Assembly (NCBI GenBank): GCA_007859745.1
Contig: SMLU01000001.1
Span: forward strand, 310,001-374,000
DNA from: Phycisphaerae bacterium RAS1
GTDB lineage: Bacteria > Planctomycetota > Phycisphaerae > UBA1845 > Fen-1342
Direction: 5' to 3'
Length of the DNA stretch: 64,000 bases
The notes under the pieces are model-generated. The model searched no databases and was not told the origin of the DNA. It worked only from the letters and a program-made list of their open reading frames with translations. This document shows, piece by piece, positions 51,742 to 61,134 of this stretch. How positions within the stretch are numbered: position 1 is the first letter of the stretch; each line of letters begins with the position of its first letter. Position numbers and translations under genes: made by a program.

Positions 51742-53157
51742 TCACCCGCCGATGCGGGCGAGGCCGAGCGGCGCGGAAAGTCGCATCCTTGTTGAGATCG
51801 TGCCGACGAACGTGTCCGTCCCGGGCTTCAGATTGACTTTCGATCCCGCGGTCAACTGCGTGAGGGCGAAGGCGAATCCGCGGAATGGATAGTTGTAACT
51901 GCCCAGATACGACAATTGCGTCGGCCCCGGCAGAACCCAGAACCCGTCGACGGCCGTTGTCGGCCAGGTCGATTGCGCGTCGAGTTCGTTATCGATCTGG
52001 GCGGCGAACTGCGACGCGAAATTGGCTTCACTCTCGTCGCCGTTCCTCTTGTTGAACCAGATGAAGACATTGGTCCCGTCGCCGCGTTGCCAGAAGCGGC
52101 AATTCACGCCGACCAGCGAGCCGCCGTGCGAGCCGCTCCAGTCCGGCTCAACGGGGGCGCCGATGGACTCCGAGCCTGAGCCGACGTAGTAGCGGTTCAT
52201 GAACTCCAGCGCCGTGGCGGCGCTGATCACCAGCCCGCCTTGTCCAACGCGAGCCTCGTGGTCCCATGAGCCGTAGGGCGAATCTACCAGGATCGAGCAG
52301 CGCAGCCCGGAGCATTCACTCTGAAACACGCACCAGTTCTGCAAGCCCTCGTAGTATGCCTCGCGCGCCGGCTGATCGGCGTGAAACGTGCGCCCCTGTC
52401 TCAAGTCGGTGCTGGGGACCCACATTTCGGGCGTGAGAATGTTCTGCCGCAGGTAGGTCAGCAGCCCGACGCCCGACACATCCTCGACGATCAACCCGGC
52501 CGCCAGGTATCCGATGTTCGAGTAGCACGACGTCGGATCGCCGTCGGAATCCGTGCAGCCGAGCACTCCGGGCGTGTACTGCAACGGCTGGCCCAGAATC
52601 CAGCGCATCGTGTTCGTCCGGCCCGGCGGGCTGGTGACGCCCATGTCGCCGGCGATTTGACATTCTTCGTACGTCCAGTCGCCAACTTCGCCGCGGTCCC
52701 AACCGCCCGTGTGCGTCAGCAGGTGGCGGACGCGGACGTTCCGCAGCCGCGCGTCTCCCAGGGAAGGGAACGGCGTAATTGAAAGCAGCCCGCCGCCGGC
52801 CTGGCCCAGGTCGAAGGCGAAATCTTCGAGGCTGATGACGCCTTGCGTGGCGAGCCGCTGGATCGCGGCGCCGGTGAACGGCTTGGTGCAGCTTGCAATG
52901 CGCACCAGTGCGTTCTCCGGCATGGGCTGCGTTTCCGACTCGTTGTGATATCCAAATCCGCGCTGATAGACGATCACGCCGTTGTGCGAGATCGCCAGCA
53001 ATCCGCCGCGGATGTCGTTGGCCTGCATGAAGCTCTGCATATTGGCGTCGGCCCAGCTCAGCAGGGAGACTGCCCGGCCGGTTACGGGTAACTGGGCCGA
53101 CGCGGCGCCGCCGCCGACGAGTGCAGCGAGTGCAGCAAGGCATTGTGTGGTGCGCAT
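51742..53157 (-). CDS. Secreted serine hydrolase, class C beta-lactamase family
   Basis: 471 residues from the ATG at 53157, with a signal peptide (QCLAALAALVGGGAASA). Catalytic SxxK in RIASCTKPFTGAAI; the Tyr motif is CYSNIGYLAAG (YSN); the third motif is SGSHGGSLVG. This is the penicillin-binding/serine-hydrolase fold (beta-lactamase domain, COG1680). It could be an esterase, peptidase or D-aminopeptidase; beta-lactam resistance is not implied. The C-terminal end MRLSAPLGLARIGG resembles the end of the upstream protease (GGVARIGVP). Confidence 0.88.
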   Translation of the reverse strand: MRTTQCLAALAALVGGGAASAQLPVTGRAVSLLSWADANMQSFMQANDIRGGLLAISHNGVIVYQRGFGYHNESETQPMPENALVRIASCTKPFTGAAIQRLATQGVISLEDFAFDLGQAGGGLLSITPFPSLGDARLRNVRVRHLLTHTGGWDRGEVGDWTYEECQIAGDMGVTSPPGRTNTMRWILGQPLQYTPGVLGCTDSDGDPTSCYSNIGYLAAGLIVEDVSGVGLLTYLRQNILTPEMWVPSTDLRQGRTFHADQPAREAYYEGLQNWCVFQSECSGLRCSILVDSPYGSWDHEARVGQGGLVISAATALEFMNRYYVGSGSESIGAPVEPDWSGSHGGSLVGVNCRFWQRGDGTNVFIWFNKRNGDESEANFASQFAAQIDNELDAQSTWPTTAVDGFWVLPGPTQLSYLGSYNYPFRGFAFALTQLTAGSKVNLKPGTDTFVGTISTRMRLSAPLGLARIGG

Positions 53158-53182
53158 GGCGATTACCCTTGCGTTTGCCAAG

Positions 53183-54541
53183 CTACTGTAGATTCACCAG
53201 CACGAGGACCATTCCCTTTTCGCCTCTGGCCAGGGCGGTCATCGCCTTGCCAATGATGGCGCCGGCTGCCTTGTCGTGGTCGGCAGTGGCCATCGCGTGG
53301 CCGGGCGTGTCGGATGTCGTCAGCATGTCGCCAACGTCGATCGCCCGTTCGCTGGCGTCGCACGATACCCACACACGGCCCGACAGCGCGACCGGCGGAG
53401 CGTCTTCGCAGCCCGGCAGGTGGCCGAGCACAGTGCCGGCGTTCAGACCGTTGGCGCCGCTCACGACGCCGGCGACCTTTCGGTTGTACGCGCCGCGCGC
53501 CAGGCAGAGCTTGCCGGGGTTGTCGGCGTCGATCATCAGCACCATTCCGGCCTTGGGCGTTTCGGCGTCGCTGACCGGGAATTTCTCGGCGAGATCCGCG
53601 CCCACGACTTCGAGAATGTCCACCCGGGCTACGCCGTTGACGTCCAGGTCCACCGCCGGCGCCGTGTTGTTGATGCCGACGCGGCCGGTCGCCACATCCA
53701 TCACAAAACCCCAGCTCGCGCCCGCGTTTCCATAAAACCCGATCTGCGAATCATTGCGCATTCCCACGAAGCCGCGGTCAGCGTTGGGCGTGTCCTGGAA
53801 GAAGTAGATGCCCGCGGAGCTCGTGCCGTTCTGGCGCACGCGCACCCGTCCGTTAACGTCGAGGCGATAAGTCGAAGCGGTCGTGCCGATTCCGACATTG
53901 CCGCCGCCTTCGCACATTGCGACATCGGTGGTGGCATGCAGATTAATGTGCAGGTGCGACCAGGCATTGATCTCGTCGCCGTCGAAGCTCATCAACTGGC
54001 CGAGGAACCCGCCGGGAGAGTGAATGAGCAGCGTGCCGTCGTTGATGGCCGTGTTTTCCTCGCCGTAGACGTGCAGCTTGGCCAGCGGGTTGGTGGTGCC
54101 GATGCCCACGTTGCCGCTGTTCAGACTGTAGATGTCAGTTGCGTCGGTCCAGGGCACGTTCAGCGCGAACGCCGAGTAGGGAGCGGCGGTCAGCGGCTGT
54201 CGCGGCAGGATCGTGTACGCGCCGACGCTCGCGCCCGGGCGCACCTCGACCTGAAGCCAGAGCGCGTTGCCGCTGATGTTAGCGGCGCCGAAATCGAGCG
54301 ACTGCGTAAAGAGTCCGCTGTTGACCGGCTGGTCGTTGCGTGTGATCGAAGCCAGCGCCGAGCCGCCGGCGGAGACATTGAAGAGGCGGAAAATGAAGTC
54401 GTAGTTGCCGTTGGCCGGGTTGTTGCTGTCGGTCAGCCGGCCCTGGAAAGTGAACGCGGTGGTCGCGGGGGTCTGCGCGACGGCCGCACTGCAAAGAAGC
54501 GTCGCAAGGCAGGCACTTCCAAACGTCACGGACTTACGCAT
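53183..54541 (-). CDS. Secreted GIGT-repeat protein (tail-fibre-like)
   Basis: 452 residues from the ATG at 54541 (AAGGAG upstream); signal peptide FGSACLATLLCSAAVA. TTAFTFQGRLTDSNNPANGNYDFIFRLF is a common opening in planctomycete/proteobacterial surface proteins. Repeats SGNVGIGTTNPLAKLHVYG, GNVGIGTTASTYRLDVNG and GRVGINNTAPAVDLDVNG resemble phage-tail-collar or adhesin beta-helices. The last 120 residues (AGVVSGANGLNAG, GHLPGCEDAPPVALSGRVWV) form a separate globular domain. Surface adhesion is a guess. Confidence 0.78.
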   Translation of the reverse strand: MRKSVTFGSACLATLLCSAAVAQTPATTAFTFQGRLTDSNNPANGNYDFIFRLFNVSAGGSALASITRNDQPVNSGLFTQSLDFGAANISGNALWLQVEVRPGASVGAYTILPRQPLTAAPYSAFALNVPWTDATDIYSLNSGNVGIGTTNPLAKLHVYGEENTAINDGTLLIHSPGGFLGQLMSFDGDEINAWSHLHINLHATTDVAMCEGGGNVGIGTTASTYRLDVNGRVRVRQNGTSSAGIYFFQDTPNADRGFVGMRNDSQIGFYGNAGASWGFVMDVATGRVGINNTAPAVDLDVNGVARVDILEVVGADLAEKFPVSDAETPKAGMVLMIDADNPGKLCLARGAYNRKVAGVVSGANGLNAGTVLGHLPGCEDAPPVALSGRVWVSCDASERAIDVGDMLTTSDTPGHAMATADHDKAAGAIIGKAMTALARGEKGMVLVLVNLQ

Positions 54542-54578
54542 GTTCGTCTCCTTGACGAAGAGGTTTACGGTATGAGAG

Positions 54579-54603
54579 CGCCGGCGGGACGCCGACGCTT
54601 CCC
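54579..54603. repeat. Partial copy of the CCGGCGGGACGCCG hairpin
   Basis: CGCCGGCGGGACGCCGACGC and TTCCC resembles one arm of the inverted repeat at 23179-23246 with a few changes. It lies in the 86 bases between two secreted-protein genes. Confidence 0.45.
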
Positions 54604-54627
54604 ACTCACAGCTCAATGCGGGCTGCG

Positions 54628-57261
54628 CTATCCGCCGGCGAGCAGCGCGACGAACGGATTGATGTCGAGCACATCCACAAACCCGTCGTCGTTGATGTCG
54701 GCGTTGTTGATGTCGCAGTTCGGAAACATTGCGGCATAACCGGCCGGATCGATCAGCGCCAGCACGAAGGCGTTGATGTCGAGCACGTTTGCATCGCCGT
54801 CGCAATCCATGTCGCCTGGCACGCCGGCCGGACCGCACGGATACAGGGCGGCGATGAACGGACTGGGAACGGCGCCTGCCAGGGTGAACGCGCCGCCGGC
54901 GACCAGCACCTCCGTCTGCGGCCCGGAGCCGTCCGGATCCCAGGTCGTCAGCGCGTTCGCGAATTGGTTCAGCCCATCGCCGAGCGGTTGCCAGTTTCCG
55001 TCCCAGCGGGCGATGTTGTTCAGGGCCGGCTCCGGGCCGCCGATGGTGTTCGCGAAGAGACCGCCGGCGACGACCTGCTCGCCCAGCGGCCCGCCGCCGT
55101 CTGGATCCCACGTCGTGAGGCCGTAAACGACGGCCGCGATCGGGCCGCTCAGCCCTGGTTCGAACGCATTTTCGATCCAGCTTGATCCGGTCCATCCCGC
55201 GATGCGATACGCAATGGTCGCGTTATATGCCTGACCAAAGGCGCCGCCGATCACTAGCGCCGGAGATGGCGCACTGCGGACGGTCATACATTGAACGTAT
55301 GAATCGACGCCCTGGTACAGTTGTTGCCAACTCGCCCCATCCCACTGTGCAATGAGCTGATAAGGCGGCGCGCCGCCAAGGCCAAAGGAGCCGCCCGCGT
55401 AGACGCGCGTGTCGGCCGGATTGCCGCTCGGGCTGAACGTTGCCAGCGAGAACACTTCGTTGATAAACCCGCTTCCCATGCCCTGCCAGGAAGCGCCGTT
55501 CCACATGGCGACGAAGTTGCCGGGATTGCCCGCCGCCTCGGTAAAGTGCCCGCCGACAACAATAGCGCCGGGATTGCCGCCGGGGCCATCGGTGTCCCAG
55601 ACGGTGACGGCTTTCACGTGGTTGCCGATGCCCGCGCCGAATGCCTGCCATTGCGTGCCGTCGTAGCGTGCGACCTGGTTCACAGTGACGCCGCCGGCCG
55701 TAACGAAGTCCCCGACGGCGACCACTTCGTCCGGCAGCGGTCCGCCGCCGTCTGGATCCCAGGTCGTCAGTCCCCACAGCGTGCTGCTCAGGCCGGTGCC
55801 GAGCGGCTGCCATTCGACGCCGTCAAATCGGGCGATGCGGTTGACCGTCTTTCCGGTCGCGATGGTGAAGCTTCCGCCGGCGACGAGTTGTTTCATCGCC
55901 GGTCCGGCGCCGTCGGGATCCCATGTGGTGAATGCGATCACCTGCCCGGTGGTCGGCCCCCACAAGCCGTCGCCGAGTTGCCGCCAATCGCTTCCATTCC
56001 AGGTTGCGATATTGTTCACGGTTCGCGTCCCGGCGGTCGGCACGTTTCCGACAATCAGCGGCGTTGCGACCGCGGAGCCGCTTCCGTCCGCATCCCACAT
56101 CGTCAAAGCCAGGATGCTGGTCGAAATCGTGGTGTTGAACCCCTGCCAGCTCACGCCGTTCCAGCGCGCGATCTTGCTGACCGTGTTTCCGCCCGCCCAG
56201 TTGAAATTGCCGGCGGCTACGACTTCGGGATTCATCGGGCCCGGTCCGTCCGGATCCCACGTCGCGACGCCGTTGCTGCTGCTGCCGACGCCCAGGCCCA
56301 GCGGCTGCCACGCGGCGCCATCAAAACGGGCGATGAACTGGCACGCGGTGGTTCCGGACATCGTGAAGCTGCCCGTCGCGACGACCTGCTCGCCGTGCGG
56401 TCCGGGGCCGTCGTCGTCCCATGCCGTCAGTCCGACGACTGAGCCGGAATTAAAGCCGACATTCATCGGCTGCCACGCCGCGCCGTCCCATTGGGCGATG
56501 CGGTTGACCGTCGTGCTGCCGGACGTGGACCAGTTTCCGCCGGCGACCAGCCGCGGCGTTTGCGGGCCGCTCCCATCGGAGTCGTACACCGCCAGTGCGG
56601 TCGTGTTGCCATTAACGAATCCAGCGCCCATCGGCTGCCAGGCGGCGCCATCCCACATGGCGACGCGGCCGACGGTTGTCCCGCCGGGCGTCGCGGCGAA
56701 GTTGCCGCCGGCGATGAGTCGCTCGCTCAGCGGGCCGGTCCCGTCGGGGTCCCACGCGATGAGCGAGTAGACGCCCGTGACGAAGTTGCCATCAAAGCCC
56801 ATGTCCATCGGCTGCCACACGGCGCCGTCCCAGCGGGCGATGCGATTCAGGGTGGTTGACCCGGAACCCAGAAAATCTCCGCCGGCGATGAGCTGACGCG
56901 GCTGCGGCCCGGCGCCGTCCGGATCCCACGTGGTCAGCGCCCGAACCGTCCCGCCAAACCCGACCGCCGGCGAAGAGCCAAACGGCAGCCAGGTCACGCC
57001 GTCAAATCGCGCAATGCGCCCGGCGTAGATTCCGCCGGCGTTCGTGAACTCACCGCCAATTACGGGCTGCGCGGTCAATGGACCGTCGCCATCCGGGTCC
57101 CAAAGCGTCGCGGCGCGAACTTGTCCGTCCGCTCCCGGCGGGACTCCGAAGATCGGGCGCCACTGGTCGGGGCACTGCGCGCGGACCTGCGAGACGCTCA
57201 TCGCGGCGGCGAGAATTGCTCCCAGGGACATCGGCAGCGCTAGTCGGCTCACTGTGTTCAT
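54628..57261 (-). CDS. Secreted propeller-like repeat protein with dockerin-like tail
   Basis: 877 residues from the ATG at 57261 (AGGAG upstream); signal peptide ending VRAQ. About thirteen repeats of 60-65 residues, each with LTTWDPDGxGP, xxLVAGGxF, NRIARWDGxxWQPLGxG, form a beta-propeller or delta-60-like array. From GDMDCDGDANVLDINAFVLA the dockerin-like module ends DINPFVALLAGG. The repeats carry acidic WDPDG loops that may bind calcium. Upstream and downstream genes are of the same secreted type. Function unknown. Confidence 0.82.
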   Translation of the reverse strand: MNTVSRLALPMSLGAILAAAMSVSQVRAQCPDQWRPIFGVPPGADGQVRAATLWDPDGDGPLTAQPVIGGEFTNAGGIYAGRIARFDGVTWLPFGSSPAVGFGGTVRALTTWDPDGAGPQPRQLIAGGDFLGSGSTTLNRIARWDGAVWQPMDMGFDGNFVTGVYSLIAWDPDGTGPLSERLIAGGNFAATPGGTTVGRVAMWDGAAWQPMGAGFVNGNTTALAVYDSDGSGPQTPRLVAGGNWSTSGSTTVNRIAQWDGAAWQPMNVGFNSGSVVGLTAWDDDGPGPHGEQVVATGSFTMSGTTACQFIARFDGAAWQPLGLGVGSSSNGVATWDPDGPGPMNPEVVAAGNFNWAGGNTVSKIARWNGVSWQGFNTTISTSILALTMWDADGSGSAVATPLIVGNVPTAGTRTVNNIATWNGSDWRQLGDGLWGPTTGQVIAFTTWDPDGAGPAMKQLVAGGSFTIATGKTVNRIARFDGVEWQPLGTGLSSTLWGLTTWDPDGGGPLPDEVVAVGDFVTAGGVTVNQVARYDGTQWQAFGAGIGNHVKAVTVWDTDGPGGNPGAIVVGGHFTEAAGNPGNFVAMWNGASWQGMGSGFINEVFSLATFSPSGNPADTRVYAGGSFGLGGAPPYQLIAQWDGASWQQLYQGVDSYVQCMTVRSAPSPALVIGGAFGQAYNATIAYRIAGWTGSSWIENAFEPGLSGPIAAVVYGLTTWDPDGGGPLGEQVVAGGLFANTIGGPEPALNNIARWDGNWQPLGDGLNQFANALTTWDPDGSGPQTEVLVAGGAFTLAGAVPSPFIAALYPCGPAGVPGDMDCDGDANVLDINAFVLALIDPAGYAAMFPNCDINNADINDDGFVDVLDINPFVALLAGG

Positions 57262-57402
57262 GGAACGCTCCTGACTTTGCTCCATTCGCGGTGCGGATTT
57301 GCGAATCCCCAAACGCCGGATCATGCCCTACCCCTAAGGGCGGATTTCGAAGGCCAGGCCCTTGGGAAAATTCCGAAACTCAGCATGAAGCGTCCGAGCC
57401 CA

Positions 57403-58119
57403 TCATCCGCCGCTCAGCAAGGCGACGAATGGGTTGATGTCGAGCACGGTCAGGCTGCCGTCGCCGTCGATATCGCCATTGCTGATGTTGCAGCCGGGAA
57501 ACATGGCCGCGTATGCAATCGGATCGGAGAGGGCCAGGACGAACGGGTTGATGTCGAGCACGTTGACCGCGCCGTCGCAGTTCATGTCGCCCGGCAGATT
57601 TCCGCACACGGACGGATCGAGCGCGACGAAATGAGCGGCGTCATCGAGGTTGATCCAGCCGAGATTCTCTGCCCACGCGAAGCCGCCTAGCCGGCAGGCG
57701 CCCCCGGCCGTGTCGATTCGAGCGGGGTTGGCGGGCATTGCGGCGGCTCCACCGTCGAAGTTGATCCAGCCGCCGTTCTCACTCCAGGCGTAGCCGAAGA
57801 GTTCGTCGCTGAGCGGATCGCGATTGACGCCGAAGTCGGCGCCGTCCAGATTCGCGTAGTGCTGGCTGGTTCCGCCGCCGGAACCCGGGGCCCCATCGCC
57901 GAGGTTGATCCAGCCGACGTTTTCGGCCCAGATGAAGCCCGACAGAAACGTCGCGCCGATGCGGACGCCCGACGACCCGGCCGGATCGCCCGCGTCGCGC
58001 CAATTCAGCCAGCCGGCGTTTTCGCTCCAGGCGAACCTGTCGGTCGTGTCGATGTTTGAATCGGCCGGGGCGGCGGCTGCGAGCAGCGCGACGCACGTTG
58101 CAGAGAGGATCGTCTTCAT
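57403..58119 (-). CDS. Secreted protein with WAENxGWINL repeats and dockerin-like tail
   Basis: 238 residues with AAGGAG before the ATG and a signal peptide (ILSATCVALLAAAAPA). Four repeats share FAWSENAGWLNW, FIWAENVGWINLGDG, YAWSENGGWINFDG and FAWAENLGWINLDD, about 45 residues apart. The middle has a gap with HYANLDGADFGVN. From GDMNCDGAVNVLDINPFVLA the dockerin-like module follows, ending VALLSGG. The WxENxGWIN repeat occurs in many secreted bacterial proteins of unknown function. Confidence 0.82.
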   Translation of the reverse strand: MKTILSATCVALLAAAAPADSNIDTTDRFAWSENAGWLNWRDAGDPAGSSGVRIGATFLSGFIWAENVGWINLGDGAPGSGGGTSQHYANLDGADFGVNRDPLSDELFGYAWSENGGWINFDGGAAAMPANPARIDTAGGACRLGGFAWAENLGWINLDDAAHFVALDPSVCGNLPGDMNCDGAVNVLDINPFVLALSDPIAYAAMFPGCNISNGDIDGDGSLTVLDINPFVALLSGG

Positions 58120-58195
58120 GGCTGCTCCTTGCTGGCCGCGGCTGCCGTGTCGGCGACGACGTGGCGGTCCCCGGTATTTGCAGATTCAGCGATCC

Positions 58196-58223
58196 GCCGT
58201 CGGCCACAGAGGGCCGACGCTAC
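58196..58223. repeat. Single inverted GTAG hairpin (variant)
   Basis: GCCGTCGGCCACAGAGGGCC and GACGCTAC, a CGTCGGACC-type copy with paired changes in both arms (ACC to GCC), so the stem is kept. Confidence 0.7.
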
Positions 58224-58253
58224 GGCCGACTCGGTGGTCGGCTGCTGTGTCGG

Positions 58254-59699
58254 TCAGTACGAGAGGTTCGCCCACGGATTCGTGGTACCGACGCCCGCGC
58301 CGCCGGTATCGCCGCTGATGGCGACGCTGTCCGGCGCCAGGACGATCGGCGCGACCTTGTTGCTGGCGGCGATTTCGTAGTTGATGGTGTTGCCGGCGCA
58401 CGAGTTGCGCAGGATCAGGTTGCCCGTGCCGTTGACATCGATGCCGCGGTCGGCGTCGGTGACGCTGTTGCCGTCGATGCGATTGTCGGAGCCGGTCGCA
58501 AAAATACCGGCCCCGTCGTTTGTACCGCTGCCGTTGTTGTCGCAGTGATTGTCGACAATGCGGCAGTCGGACGAGCACTGGATTCCGTCGTGCACGTTGT
58601 TTACCACGTTGCAGCCGCGGACGGTGCCGCCGATGGTGGTCACGATTCCGTCGTCGCTGTTGGCCGTCACGGTGCAGTTTTCGATGAGCGAGTTGCCGGT
58701 GGCCGAGATGCCGTCATCGCCGTTTTCGCGCGCGGTGCAGCCGCTGACGGTGCTCTCGCCCACGCTGATGCCGTCGATGTCATTACTCCAGGCCGAGCAG
58801 GAGACGACGGTGGACGTCGAGCCGGCGCTGAATCCGCTGCTGCGGTTGTCGTTGGCGGAGCATTGCGCGATCAGCCCGCCTTCGCCGACGACGATGCCCA
58901 CGTTGTTCTGATTGGAATGACAGTTCGACACGATTCCGCCGTCGCCGGCGCTGATGCCGTCGCCATTGTTGAGCGTGGCGTTGCAGTTGGAGATGGTGCC
59001 GCGCCCGCCCAATACGACGATGCCGCCGGCATTGTTGATGTAGCCCTCGCAGTTCATGATGTTCGAGTTTGTGCCGGCGGCGATACCGTTCGCCCCGTTT
59101 CCGCCCGCAACGGTGTTGCGAATGAGGACGTTGTTGCTGGTGGCAATGCCGTTGATCGAGCAGCTCGAGATCCGGCAGTTCTCGATGAGCGAGCTGGTAT
59201 TGACGCTGATTCCGTTGCCGGTGATCTGCGTGATGACCAGGCCGCTGAATTCGTCCGAGCCGCTTTGGTCGCCCTTGATGCCGTCGTTGCCCCAGCCGCG
59301 GAGGGTGCCGTTACGGATCGTAATGCCAAAGAGCGTGCCGACGGCGCCGTTGTTAATGTCGATTCCCGCCAGCGAACCGGCGACGCCGACCAGCTCAAAG
59401 CCGCGCAGGTCGATTGTGACGTGGCTCGCGACGACTTCGACGCCCATCTTACCCGCCACGCCCTGCACGTTGCCCGTCAGGTAGTACGACCCCGGCTGGG
59501 TGATCTTGTAGAGCGAGTCGCCGTCGCCGGGCGTCGTCGCTGACGAGATCGGCGTGCGCGGCTCAACTTGGGCCAGGGTCTTCATCGTTGAAGCAATCGG
59601 CCCCGCCGGCGGAAGCAGGTCGCCGGCGGACGCGCCTGAAACCGCAACCAGTGCGGCAGCCCAACGGAACAACGCACGCGCGTTTGCGCAGGACTTCAT
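58254..59699 (-). CDS. Secreted parallel beta-helix protein
   Basis: 481 residues from the ATG at 59699 (AGGAGA upstream); signal peptide to about 25 (ALFRWAAALVAVSGASA). After an opening common to secreted right-handed beta-helix proteins (YKITQPGSYYLTGNVQGV and VTIDLRGFELVGV) come about fifteen Asn-rich turns such as SLIENCRISSCSINGI and GIVSNCHSNQNNVGI. The C-terminus (NPWANLSY) lacks a dockerin tail. Such folds bind or cleave polysaccharides; no catalytic residues are recognisable. Confidence 0.82.
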   Translation of the reverse strand: MKSCANARALFRWAAALVAVSGASAGDLLPPAGPIASTMKTLAQVEPRTPISSATTPGDGDSLYKITQPGSYYLTGNVQGVAGKMGVEVVASHVTIDLRGFELVGVAGSLAGIDINNGAVGTLFGITIRNGTLRGWGNDGIKGDQSGSDEFSGLVITQITGNGISVNTSSLIENCRISSCSINGIATSNNVLIRNTVAGGNGANGIAAGTNSNIMNCEGYINNAGGIVVLGGRGTISNCNATLNNGDGISAGDGGIVSNCHSNQNNVGIVVGEGGLIAQCSANDNRSSGFSAGSTSTVVSCSAWSNDIDGISVGESTVSGCTARENGDDGISATGNSLIENCTVTANSDDGIVTTIGGTVRGCNVVNNVHDGIQCSSDCRIVDNHCDNNGSGTNDGAGIFATGSDNRIDGNSVTDADRGIDVNGTGNLILRNSCAGNTINYEIAASNKVAPIVLAPDSVAISGDTGGAGVGTTNPWANLSY

Positions 59700-59869
59700 G
59701 AGTTTCTCCTGGAAATCGGGTTCGGAGGCAGCCGGTCGCAAGGCCGGCAGGACGTGGGGGCGGCGCGGCGCCGGACCGGGCCCGGCGCGGAGCGCCGCCG
59801 TCTAACTCTCAGGGCGGAATATCTCGCGCCCGCCCTTGAAATAATTCCCCGATTCTCCAGGCATGTTCG

Positions 59870-60955
59870 CTACGATTGCCGCATCACCGCCGCCGCGGCT
59901 GCCATGACATGTTCGGCCCGCACGCCCCGCATGCAGCGATGATCCAGCGGGCAGACGCGAAGCTGACAGGGTCCGCACTCCACCGGCTCCTGCAGGCGAA
60001 TCTCGCCTGCACCGTCCGTGTGCGTCCACTCCTGATGCGTCGGCCCGAAGATCGTCACGGTCGGCGTTCCCAATGCGATCCCGTAGTGCCGCGGGCCGCT
60101 GTCATTGCAGACCAGCACGGCCGCGTCGCGAATCAGCGGCTTGAGCGATCCCAGCGACGTGCCGGGATTCTCGCAGCAGATCACGCGACGGCGGGCGTGC
60201 GACGCGATCAGCCGCATCAGCGGCGCCTCGCGTGGGGCTCCGCAGATCAGCGACGTTAGGCCGCATTGCTCGTTGAGTGCGTCGCACACCTGCGCGAAGC
60301 GCTCAGGCAGCCAGCACTTCGCCGCGCCGAATGCGGCCCCCGGGTTGATGACGGCGTAGGGCTGAACGCACGCCGCCGGCCCATCCGCCGCGGAAGTCAT
60401 TAAGCCGTAATGCTGCAACAGTTCGCGTGCGGCGCGCTCCTCGTCGGGGGTGACGCCCAGCCGCGTTCGCCGATCGCTCACCGCGACGCCCAGCCGCTCG
60501 GCCAGCGGCGCGAAGTAGTTGATCAGCGCCGTGGGGACGAACTGTCCGCCGTGCTTGGGCGGGTGCAGGCGGTCCGTGAGCAACAACCCGCGGCCGTCGC
60601 GGGCGTATCCGATCCGCCGCGGGATGCCGGCCAGCCAGGCGGCCGCCGCGGAGCGAAAGGAGTTGGTGAGCATGAGCGCGGCGTCGAATTGCTGCTTGCG
60701 AATCGCGCGGGCCAAGTGCATCAGCCCGTCGTGGCCCAGCATTCGGCCGCGGGCGGGCCAGTGCAACTCTGCATCGTGCCATCCGCCTCCGGCGAGAACC
60801 GGGCTCAGATGCGGCCGGAGCAGGACCGCGATGCGGGCGGCGGGAAGCTGCCGGCGCAGGGCTTCCAGGATCGGCGTCGCCATCACCAGGTCGCCCACCC
60901 AGTTGGGAAGAAAGACGATGAGACGCTGAATGTCGTCGCCGCGTGCGCCGGCCAT
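59870..60955 (-). CDS. Glycosyltransferase family 9 (heptosyltransferase-like)
   Basis: 361 residues from the ATG at 60955. LIVFLPNWVGDLVMATPILEALRR is the GT9 N-terminal motif; the acceptor/donor region has YAVINPGAAFGAAKCWLPERFAQV and the C-terminal LVCNDSGPRHYGIALGTPTVTIFGPTHQEWTH is diagnostic. It transfers a sugar, in LPS a heptose, onto a lipid-linked core. A TACACT box six bases before the ATG suggests a leaderless mRNA. An upstream start at 61033 is unlikely. Confidence 0.92.
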   Translation of the reverse strand: MAGARGDDIQRLIVFLPNWVGDLVMATPILEALRRQLPAARIAVLLRPHLSPVLAGGGWHDAELHWPARGRMLGHDGLMHLARAIRKQQFDAALMLTNSFRSAAAAWLAGIPRRIGYARDGRGLLLTDRLHPPKHGGQFVPTALINYFAPLAERLGVAVSDRRTRLGVTPDEERAARELLQHYGLMTSAADGPAACVQPYAVINPGAAFGAAKCWLPERFAQVCDALNEQCGLTSLICGAPREAPLMRLIASHARRRVICCENPGTSLGSLKPLIRDAAVLVCNDSGPRHYGIALGTPTVTIFGPTHQEWTHTDGAGEIRLQEPVECGPCQLRVCPLDHRCMRGVRAEHVMAAAAAVMRQS

Positions 60956-60961
60956 GCACGA

Positions 60962-60967
60962 AGTGTA
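60962..60967 (-). promoter_or_regulatory. -10-like TACACT for the leaderless GT9 gene
   Basis: Minus-strand TACACT ends six bases before the ATG at 60955 (TCGTGC between). Confidence 0.4.
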
Positions 60968-61001
60968 GGGAGCGATTCTCTCCCCGAACAGCACGCACGA
61001 T

Positions 61002-61062
61002 CCGCGCCGCGCGCGTAAGCAAGCGGCTCCCAAGGCTCCGCTCCCTCACGGTCGCGGCTCGG
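61002..61062 (-). repeat. 61-bp inverted-end element, reversed
   Basis: The same sequence as at 49345 on the opposite strand; one end (CCGCGCCGCGCGCG) has diverged, the other (CGCGGCTCGG, 61053-61062) is intact. It lies between two divergent starts (60955 and 61148). Confidence 0.82.
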
Positions 61063-61134
61063 ATTCCAGGCCGGTGCTGGGATAGTTCGGACGGAATTCC
61101 GCGCGGCGGCCTGTCAGGTCACGGCGATTGTTCG

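Noticed and set aside
51742-53157. Antibiotic-resistance beta-lactamase
   Set aside because: The fold is shared with many esterases and peptidases; length and context fit a general secreted serine hydrolase.
53183-54541. Prophage tail-fibre gene
   Set aside because: The repeats are similar, but the protein has a signal peptide and no phage genes surround it.
58056-59543. 495-codon plus-strand open frame
   Set aside because: Shadow of the beta-helix gene; Ala/Val/Asp-rich without a recognisable domain.
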